Shown: in pieces, positions 1 through 5,053 of the stretch
How the letters are laid out: each line of letters begins with the position of its first letter
How positions within the stretch are numbered: position 1 is the first letter of the stretch
Assembly: GCA_023667165.1 (NCBI GenBank)
Contig: JAMPAO010000088.1
Coordinates: 1-10,911, forward strand
Length of the DNA stretch: 10,911 nucleotides
DNA from: Ruminococcus sp.
GTDB taxonomy: Bacteria; Bacillota; Clostridia; Oscillospirales; Ruminococcaceae
Reading direction: 5' to 3'
Made by a program: the position numbers and the translations under genes
The notes under the pieces: model-generated
What the model was told of the DNA's origin: nothing
Seen by the model: only the letters and a program-made list of their open reading frames with translations
The model's database searches: none

Positions 1-2
1 TC

Positions 3-138
3 AAATTTGCTTACTCTTCTTCGCAGATTTTAGCCTATGTGGACAAGTTCTAAGACTTTAAAGGCGGAACATCCCAAGCTGTATGAAAAATACGCAAATA
101 AAATATCTTACCGCAGATTTTCGGTAAGAACAGTTTAA
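3..138 (+). pseudogene. 3' end of an unidentified gene, possibly frameshifted
   Basis: Two reading frames look like pieces of one protein. Frame 3 is open from base 3 and reads ...QILAYVDKF before a TAA at 51-53. Frame 1 continues without a gap as KTLKAEHPKLYEKYANKISY and ends SYRRFSVRTV at the TAA at 136-138. A one-base slip near 50-52 would join them. An independent 33-codon ORF from the ATG at 37 in frame 1 is also possible but has no good ribosome site. The segment ends 12 bases before the next start, so it probably belongs to the same operon. I do not recognise the family. The slip could be a real mutation, programmed shifting or a sequencing error, and the 5' part lies outside the window. 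Confidence 0.35.
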
Positions 139-150
139 CGGAGGTTTTCT

Positions 151-912
151 ATGAACACCGACAGCTTAAAATCAAAACTTAACGGCAAGATCCAAGAAAT
201 TTCTGTAAATGAAAGGAAGAGTTTTATGCAGGAAACATCGGTAGCAAGTTATGCTGCACTTAGCAACAACGCCCTTGACATTATCAAAAGCAACCTTAAA
301 AATCAGCCGCTTTCTTTGCAGCTTTTCGACATAATCAAGTCGCCGTCGGGAGGCTCAACATCATTCACTATCCCAACTCTTTCGGGGGAAACTACGGAAA
401 AATCCATTACGGGAATTATCCTTGATTACACAACTCCGAGAGCCTATTGGGACACTCCCGACCCCGTGGAGGGAACGCCGCCTGTCTGCTTCAGTGCGGA
501 CAGCCTTGTTTCCCATGAGGGCAAGGCTTGCAGTACTTGCCCTTTTAACGATTTCGGCTCAAAGGACGGAGAAACAAATGCCAAAGCCTGCAAAGAGAGC
601 GTGGTTTTATTCTTGCTCCGCCCCGACAATATTATGCCCATTTTAGTGCGTGTGCCTGTTTCAAGCAAAATGCTTTTTCAGCGGTATATGACAAGGCTTA
701 TCGGGAAAATGATACCCGTTTCGGGAGTGGTCACAAAGATAACTCTGGAGAAAACCACCAACAAAACAGGTCAGCCCTATGCCTTGTATAATTTCGAGGC
801 TGTGGAAACTTTGAGTGCGGAAGAGGCGGAAAACGCTCGTAAATTCGGAAAAAGTTTTATGGAACTGGTGAACGCTTCGGATGTTAATAATGAGCTTAGG
901 AGGGCAAGCTGA
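151..912 (+). CDS. Cys4 mobile-element protein, possibly ssDNA-binding
   Basis: This 253-residue protein starts at an ATG six bases after GGAGG (140-144). Residues about 84-225 look like a beta-rich single domain. It contains four cysteines spaced like a metal site: C113, C127, C130 and C147, with the core CSTCPFNDFGS followed by KACKES. No signal peptide or membrane segment is visible. From memory, proteins with a CxxCP(F/Y/M)N-x-GS core sit in phage and integrative-element operons of Firmicutes beside recombination genes. A role in single-stranded DNA handling is therefore plausible but inferred from context only. It is followed two bases later by the next gene, so co-translation is likely. 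The start of the protein (about 1-60) is polar and helical. A 217-codon ORF on the opposite strand is a shadow. Confidence 0.6.
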   Translation: MNTDSLKSKLNGKIQEISVNERKSFMQETSVASYAALSNNALDIIKSNLKNQPLSLQLFDIIKSPSGGSTSFTIPTLSGETTEKSITGIILDYTTPRAYWDTPDPVEGTPPVCFSADSLVSHEGKACSTCPFNDFGSKDGETNAKACKESVVLFLLRPDNIMPILVRVPVSSKMLFQRYMTRLIGKMIPVSGVVTKITLEKTTNKTGQPYALYNFEAVETLSAEEAENARKFGKSFMELVNASDVNNELRRAS

Positions 913-914
913 CT

Positions 915-1364
915 ATGAAAAAAATTACGGACGGCGACCTTGAAAAAATAATTGGCAGCTCGGTTTACGGTTTCCGTATTGAGAAAGCCCGAAGAAAAAA
1001 CAGTGATTCCGACTTCTACGGAATTGCCCTCGGAAAGAACGACCGAAATGTGTATGTGACTTGGCAATTTCATTTTGACGGTGATGAAATTTCCGCATAT
1101 TGGGGGCATTATACAGAAAAGTATGAAACTGCTCTGCGTGACTTTTACAGCCGCGACTTTTCCGAGCGACCCAATACATACAAGGTAACAATTACCGAAA
1201 TATCCAAAATGAACGTATTTGCCCGTGCATGCAGCCGTGAAGAGGCGGAGCAGATCGTTTCCGACAAATGGCGGAACAGCGAATATGTTCTTGATTCGGA
1301 AAGCTTCTGCAATGCGGAATTTACGGCGGTTGAGACGGACGAGGAGGGGTATGATGAAAGTTGA
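915..1364 (+). CDS. DpnD/PcfM-domain protein
   Basis: The protein is 149 residues, with its ATG ten bases after AGGAGGG (898-904), which lies inside the preceding gene. Two parts are visible. Residues about 1-82 have a pattern (DFYGIALGKNDR, VTWQFHF, YWGHY) that I know only as an uncharacterised module of gut mobile elements. Residues about 89-140 match the DpnD/PcfM C-terminal domain: YKVTITE, then SREEAEQIVSDKW, then EYVLDSESF and EFTAVE. Members of that domain family are named after DpnD of the DpnII restriction locus and PcfM of the pCF10 conjugative plasmid. Their biochemical role is not established. The position in a mobile-element operon fits. It overlaps the following small gene by 11 bases. 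Confidence 0.7.
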   Translation: MKKITDGDLEKIIGSSVYGFRIEKARRKNSDSDFYGIALGKNDRNVYVTWQFHFDGDEISAYWGHYTEKYETALRDFYSRDFSERPNTYKVTITEISKMNVFARACSREEAEQIVSDKWRNSEYVLDSESFCNAEFTAVETDEEGYDES

Positions 1365-1554
1365 GGCGTATATCCACAGCCTTAAAGACAGGGCGACCGA
1401 CCGCAATGTTTTGGGCGCAGCCGAGATCATTGAAAGTATCGGCGAAAATCTTTATCTTGCGGATTATCGGGGCGTCAGATGTACTGCCATTTTCAACTGC
1501 TTTGACGGGCATTATTATGTTGATGATGTGTATGGCATTGTAACCGAAAATTAG
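1354..1554 (+). CDS. Small hypothetical protein of the mobile-element operon
   Basis: This gene encodes 66 residues beginning MKVEAYIHSL and ending YGIVTEN. An ORF can be drawn from base 1219, but the real start is one of two adjacent ATGs at 1351 and 1354. The GAGGAGGGG run at 1341-1349 gives better spacing to 1354 (six bases from GGAGG). It overlaps the preceding gene by 11 bases in another frame, which suggests translational coupling. The protein looks like a compact alpha/beta domain (helix EIIESIGE, strands NLYLADYRGVRCTAIF and YYVDDVYGIV). I do not recognise a named family. It is the last gene before a strong terminator, so it closes the operon. Confidence 0.6.
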   Translation: MKVEAYIHSLKDRATDRNVLGAAEIIESIGENLYLADYRGVRCTAIFNCFDGHYYVDDVYGIVTEN

Positions 1555-1571
1555 GGGCTGCATAAATATTC

Positions 1572-1606
1572 GGAACTGCCGTGGGCGGGCGGCAGTTCCT
1601 TTTTTT
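1572..1606 (+). terminator. Intrinsic terminator of the left operon
   Basis: A perfect 10-bp stem GGAACTGCCG / CGGCAGTTCC (1572-1581 and 1590-1599) with an eight-base loop is followed directly by seven Ts. It lies 17 bases past the stop of the last operon gene. The minus side lacks a T run, so it acts mainly on the plus strand. Confidence 0.92.
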
Positions 1607-1677
1607 GATGTTTATTTAAACACTTGGAAAATCCGTTGCATATCTATTGCGAAAAGCCGCAAAATTTCCTTTTGCTC

Positions 1678-2718
1678 CTATTGCCGTGATATTCCGAAAA
1701 TCCCATATAACCCCGGCAAATATCCGATATTATATCTCCTGGGAATGACAACAAGATTTACTTTCAGTTCCTTTAAGGATTGCTTAACCGTTCTGATTTT
1801 TCTTTCGGTTTTAAATATCCGATTCATTCTGTCGTCAAGTTCCCTGCGGTTCATATCCTCGCTGTCATTCAGCAGGGTAATGAGCTTGTTCTGCATTTTT
1901 CTTCGGCAGTTATTTTCGAGATAACCGCACACTTCGGGAAAACCGTAAAAATCTCCTGCCTGAAATTTCCGCATGATAAATTTCTTGATAAATTCTTCCG
2001 AATGGTTTGTATAATATTCCGTAAGTCCGATAATATCATCCGTTCCAAGCTCTTTTTTAACCTCGTTTATTTTCCTGTGCTCAAAAGATATTTCAAAGCG
2101 CAGAAGCCCGTAAGAATACCTTTTGTCGGCGATCTTTCTCTGCCGGATAAGATCGTACAGTTTGTCATATACCGTAAAACCGTAAAACTCCGGCTGATTT
2201 ATCCTGAAACAGTATTTGTACAGTTCCGGGTCGTTATCAACATGCTTTTTTTCTTCTCTTTCGGTGTTTCTTTTTATTGAATTTCTGATTTGATTTATGT
2301 ATACACCGCAGTGATCGGGAGTATCAAGCCTTATATCCGCAGTGCAGTCTATTCTTGTAACCTGAAAACGGTCTATCCCAAATTCACCACCCAAATAAAT
2401 GCGCAGCTGTTCACAAAGCAGGTCTTTCAGAGCTTTTGTATCAAACCCCGGCAGAAGAAGCCTTGCATTATCCATAGGCGTGCTTACCTTATTCAGCAGT
2501 TTCCACGGATTAACTATCACCCTAAGATAGTGCGGATTGTGCGGATTTGTATACAGTCTTATCCGTATTCCCGAATCTCTTTTGGTATGCGCAAGGTAGT
2601 ATTTTTCCTTTTTGATATATTCGGAAATCGGCTTCAGCCTCTTTTTAAGCAGATGATAATCCGCTTTGTTCAGACGAGATACCATTATCTCAAATGTGTG
2701 TATTCCGTAAACATTCAT
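1678..2718 (-). CDS. Replication-initiator-like protein (gpII/Rep_trans type)
   Basis: This protein is 346 residues from the ATG at 2718. A GTG three codons upstream (2727) is possible, but GGAG (2729-2732) is only one base from it and ten bases from the ATG, so I prefer the ATG. Three motifs in order resemble phage/plasmid rolling-circle initiators of the gpII and Rep_trans groups. They are a strand TRIDCTADI (about 121-129), a YDKLYDL segment (about 184-190) corresponding to the usual 'YdK..eL', and LLRFEISFE (about 205-213). A clear HUH metal site and the nicking tyrosine could not be assigned, so it may be degenerate or a relative with another job. The C-terminus (about 285-330) is basic and helical. 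It is transcribed towards the left operon. Its role would be replicating the excised circular form of the element; this is inference from motif likeness. Confidence 0.5.
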   Translation of the reverse strand: MNVYGIHTFEIMVSRLNKADYHLLKKRLKPISEYIKKEKYYLAHTKRDSGIRIRLYTNPHNPHYLRVIVNPWKLLNKVSTPMDNARLLLPGFDTKALKDLLCEQLRIYLGGEFGIDRFQVTRIDCTADIRLDTPDHCGVYINQIRNSIKRNTEREEKKHVDNDPELYKYCFRINQPEFYGFTVYDKLYDLIRQRKIADKRYSYGLLRFEISFEHRKINEVKKELGTDDIIGLTEYYTNHSEEFIKKFIMRKFQAGDFYGFPEVCGYLENNCRRKMQNKLITLLNDSEDMNRRELDDRMNRIFKTERKIRTVKQSLKELKVNLVVIPRRYNIGYLPGLYGIFGISRQ

Positions 2719-2949
2719 TTTTTTCACGCTCCGGTTATAAAATTTATCGCAATGTTACCGTCATATAAAAAAATATTAAATAACATAAATATAGATAATA
2801 TTAACCGTTTACAGTTATTATACAAATCCCTCATTGAATTATGGTGATTAGTATAACGTAATAATCATATCGTTTGTATTCAATACAATTCAAGAAATAA
2901 TATATTATAAAAACGTCATAACATTACCCACATAATAATACATATATAA

Positions 2950-3025
2950 GGAATTTTGAGGAATAGTTTATAAAAATGACGGGAATTTTGTGAAAACACC
3001 TCTTGACATAAGAGGAATTTTGTGA
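2950..3025 (+). repeat. Three direct repeats with exact 32-bp period
   Basis: The core GGAATTTTG occurs at 2950-2958, 2982-2990 and 3014-3022, so successive copies start exactly 32 bases apart. The second and third copies share a longer unit, GGAATTTTGTGA. The first reads GGAATTTTGAGGA. The DNA between copies is not conserved. The last copy lies between the -35 and -10 boxes of the ATPase promoter, so these look like operator sites placed three helical turns apart. Confidence 0.75.
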
Positions 3026-3031
3026 TAAACT
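3003..3031 (+). promoter_or_regulatory. ATPase gene promoter with overlapping palindrome
   Basis: A perfect -35 TTGACA (3003-3008) is separated by 17 bp from TAAACT (3026-3031), with a TG extension (3023-3024) before the -10. A perfect inverted repeat, CCTCTT-GACAT-AAGAGG (2999-3015), covers the -35, and the third direct repeat fills the spacer. Transcription would start near 3038, at the ribosome site AGGAG (3038-3042), leaving a very short leader. Confidence 0.6.
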
Positions 3032-3050
3032 AACTTTAGGAGTGATGATT

Positions 3051-4403
3051 ATGGAACTGCTCAAAAGAAAAATTGACATAAAACTTGCAGAATGGAAAAA
3101 GTCCCCCAAAAGACTGCCCCTTATTGTAAAAGGCGCACGTCAGATAGGCAAAACCGAATCAATACGCCTGTTCGGGAGGAACAATTACAAAAGCGTAATA
3201 GAAATTAATTTCATACTGCAAAAACAATATAAAAACATTTTTGACGACGGCTTTGACGTTGATACCATACTCCGTAATATCTCCCTGATAAATCCCGATT
3301 TTGAATTTGTTCCCTATGAGACCCTTATTTTCTTTGACGAGCTTCAGGGCTGCCCCAACTGCGCCACAAGCCTTAAATCATTCAAGCAGGACGGCAGATA
3401 TGACGTTATCTGTTCCGGGTCGCTTATGGGAATAAATTACAATGAGATAGAATCCAACAGCGTGGGATATAAGGAAGACTATGAGATGTATTCAATGGAT
3501 TTCGAGGAATTTCTCTGGGCAAAAGGCTATACTTCCGCCCAAATTGAGGATATGTTCGATTATATGGTAAACGTCAGACCTTTGCCGGAAACGGCGATGA
3601 AAGCAATGACGGAAAATTTCCGGGAATATATGTTGCTCGGGGGCATGCCTGCAATTGTAAATATGTTCGTTAAAAATAAAAATTACAGCGGAACCCTTAA
3701 ACTTCAGCGGCAGCTGCTCCTTGATTACGAGGAGGACATAACCAAGTATGCGGGCGGGCTTGACAAGGGAAAAATACTGAATGTTTACAGAAAAATTCCC
3801 GTATTTCTCGGCAAGGACAATAAAAAATTCCAAATATCCAAGGTGGAGGCGAACGCCCGAAACCGTGAATATGTGGGGACGGTGGACTGGCTTTCTTCTG
3901 CGGGAATTATAAATATATGCTATTGTATGGAAAGCCCGGAACTGCCGCTGAAAGGCAATTACAATCCCGATAATTTCAAGATATATTTCGGCGATACGGG
4001 GCTGCTTATCGGTTCGTTGGACGAAGAGGCGCAGGAGGATCTGCGGTATAACAAAAATTTTAACACCTACAAGGGAGCTGTGTATGAAAATGTAATTGCC
4101 GAGACCCTTGTAAAACAGGGCTATCCCCTGTACTTTTACAGAAATGAAAAATCCACCGTAGAAATGGACTTTTTCGTAAGGGATGCTCATTCCCTTATAC
4201 CCGTAGAGGTCAAAGCCTCCGACGGTGCGACCGCCTCTCTCAATAATCTGATAACCCGCGAAAAATACGGCGACATTTGTTACGGTATGAAATTCTGCGG
4301 AAACAATATTGGTTGGAACGGAAAATTTTATACCTTTCCTTATTTCCTTGCTTTTTTGCTTAAAAGATTTTTGCGGGAGAAACCCGATACAGAAAATATA
4401 TAA
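3051..4403 (+). CDS. AAA ATPase with DUF4143 and nuclease-like C-terminus
   Basis: The protein is 450 residues from the ATG at 3051, eight bases after AGGAG (3038-3042). In-frame GTG 3042 and ATG 3045 are too close to that site. The N-terminal AAA_14 domain has Walker A GARQIGKT (28-35), Walker B LIFFDE (92-97) and a sensor-like CSGSL (121-125). The middle matches the DUF4143 type, including the EYMLLGGMPA segment. The C-terminus has a PD-(D/E)XK pattern, with D373 in VEMDF and E386/K388 in PVEVKA. This domain order is common in gut anaerobes, usually as lone genes, and its function is unknown. DNA binding or cleavage is inferred from the nuclease-like motif. The gene is complete, has its own promoter with repeated operator-like sites, and ends in a hairpin terminator. 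Autoregulation is a reasonable guess. Confidence 0.85.
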   Translation: MELLKRKIDIKLAEWKKSPKRLPLIVKGARQIGKTESIRLFGRNNYKSVIEINFILQKQYKNIFDDGFDVDTILRNISLINPDFEFVPYETLIFFDELQGCPNCATSLKSFKQDGRYDVICSGSLMGINYNEIESNSVGYKEDYEMYSMDFEEFLWAKGYTSAQIEDMFDYMVNVRPLPETAMKAMTENFREYMLLGGMPAIVNMFVKNKNYSGTLKLQRQLLLDYEEDITKYAGGLDKGKILNVYRKIPVFLGKDNKKFQISKVEANARNREYVGTVDWLSSAGIINICYCMESPELPLKGNYNPDNFKIYFGDTGLLIGSLDEEAQEDLRYNKNFNTYKGAVYENVIAETLVKQGYPLYFYRNEKSTVEMDFFVRDAHSLIPVEVKASDGATASLNNLITREKYGDICYGMKFCGNNIGWNGKFYTFPYFLAFLLKRFLREKPDTENI

Positions 4404-4410
4404 ACACATT

Positions 4411-4450
4411 CCCGGTATTCTGTTATATGTGCAGAATACCGGGATTTTGC
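4411..4450 (+). terminator. Terminator after the ATPase gene
   Basis: A perfect 12-bp stem CCCGGTATTCTG / CAGAATACCGGG (4411-4422 and 4432-4443) with a nine-base loop starts eight bases after the ATPase stop codon. The following ATTTTGCGTTT is only a weak T tract, but the stem is strong. Confidence 0.75.
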
Positions 4451-4462
4451 GTTTATATGAAA

Positions 4463-4491
4463 AACAGCAGCCAATTACAAGGACTGCTGTT
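4463..4491 (-). terminator. Hairpin terminator for the 57-residue gene
   Basis: AACAGCAG (4463-4470) pairs perfectly with CTGCTGTT (4484-4491). On the minus strand the stem begins just after the TAA of the small gene and is followed by a short T run. On the plus strand it is followed by a T-rich stretch, so it may work in both directions. A second GC hairpin, CCCCCG/CGGGGG (4500-4505 and 4514-4519), lies just inside the gene end. Confidence 0.65.
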
Positions 4492-4492
4492 A

Positions 4493-4666
4493 TTATTTTC
4501 CCCCGGTAGGTATCGGGGGTATGTAGGTTTTGCCGTCAGGCTCTGCTGCAACGGCCTTTTTGATTTTCTCGGTACACAGACCCGAAAAAACTTCCGAAAT
4601 TTTTTTCACTGTTGCATTCGGATCATTGCTGTCATGGAAGCGAATGTTCAAACGCATGGAATCCAT
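4493..4666 (-). CDS. Small hypothetical protein, 57 residues
   Basis: The start is the ATG at 4666, six bases after an excellent GGAGGG (4673-4678). An upstream in-frame TTG (4681) overlaps that site and is unlikely. The product begins MDSMRLNIRFHDSNDP, continues with a helical stretch (VKKISEVFSGLCTEKIKKAV) and ends in a proline/glycine tail, PPIPTGGK. No membrane segment or signal is visible. I do not recognise a named family, though short proteins with an 'IRFH..N.P.AT' opening seem familiar from clostridial accessory regions. That is an impression, not a match. It converges on the ATPase gene with back-to-back terminators between them. The strong ribosome site, compact terminator and clean codon structure argue that it is a real gene. 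Confidence 0.6.
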   Translation of the reverse strand: MDSMRLNIRFHDSNDPNATVKKISEVFSGLCTEKIKKAVAAEPDGKTYIPPIPTGGK

Positions 4667-5053
4667 ATTGATCCCTCCCAATAAATATAATGCCGGGGGC
4701 TGCCGAATTATTCCTCGCTTTTTGATGATTTCTGCCGCTCCCGTTATTCGTGTATAGAATATATGTTTTGATTTTAGTGGGATACAGTTCTACACACTAA
4801 TTAGTATGTTGGGGGTGCGATAATTTTTTAGCATCAATATCTCGCAGGATGTTTTGCAAAATTTTTTTAACAGAAATATCTTATATAAGTACTCATATTA
4901 TTAAATAAAATGTTTATTTTAAGAAAATATTGTTATTTTGTCGCCAAATATCATTGGTTGATAGTGTCGGTTTGTTGTTATTATATTTAACAATAATGGT
5001 TGAAAAATTAATAAATATATGTATATAATGAGAAGCAGCAAGGAGGAGTTATT
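4667..5053. other. Divergent intergenic region, AT-rich
   Basis: About 390 bp lie between the 57-residue gene (minus) and the 817-residue gene (plus). No coding sequence is supported. It contains an imperfect 18-bp palindrome around ACTAATTAGT (4792-4809, one mismatched pair). Just upstream of the plus-strand promoter is a short inverted repeat, TTGTTA/TAACAA (4975-4980 and 4988-4993). A weak minus-strand -10 (TATATT, 4758-4763) may serve the small gene. Confidence 0.5.
5000..5029 (+). promoter_or_regulatory. Promoter of the 817-residue gene
   Basis: TTGAAA (5000-5005) and a perfect TATAAT (5024-5029) are 18 bp apart. Transcription would start near 5036. A strong ribosome site, AGGAGGAG (5041-5048), precedes the ATG at 5054 by five bases. 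The short leader leaves no room for a riboswitch. Confidence 0.7.

Larger units (their letters stand above)
2719..3050. other. AT-rich divergent intergenic region
   Basis: About 330 bp lie between the start of the Rep-like gene (minus) and the start of the ATPase gene (plus). The left two thirds are very AT-rich, with a 15-bp palindrome TTGTATT-C-AATACAA at 2874-2888. The right third holds three spaced direct repeats and the ATPase promoter. No convincing coding sequence is visible. No confident promoter for the Rep-like gene was found, although several TATAAT-like boxes occur on the minus strand. A replication origin here is possible but unproven. Confidence 0.6.

Noticed and set aside
777..1430. 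Long minus-strand ORF of 217 codons
   Set aside because: It lies opposite two well-supported plus-strand genes with good ribosome sites, and its translation is low in complexity and unlike a folded protein.
2795..2806. TAATATTAAC, similar to a rolling-circle nick site
   Set aside because: There is no flanking hairpin or iteron, and such strings are expected by chance in DNA this AT-rich.
2950..3025. Direct repeats as a CRISPR array
   Set aside because: The shared core is only 9-12 bases with about 20 bases between copies, and the third copy is inside a promoter. It is an operator-like pattern, not a CRISPR.
3492..4409. Minus-strand ORF of 305 codons opposite the ATPase
   Set aside because: It is a shadow of the ATPase gene, whose Walker and nuclease motifs fix the coding frame.
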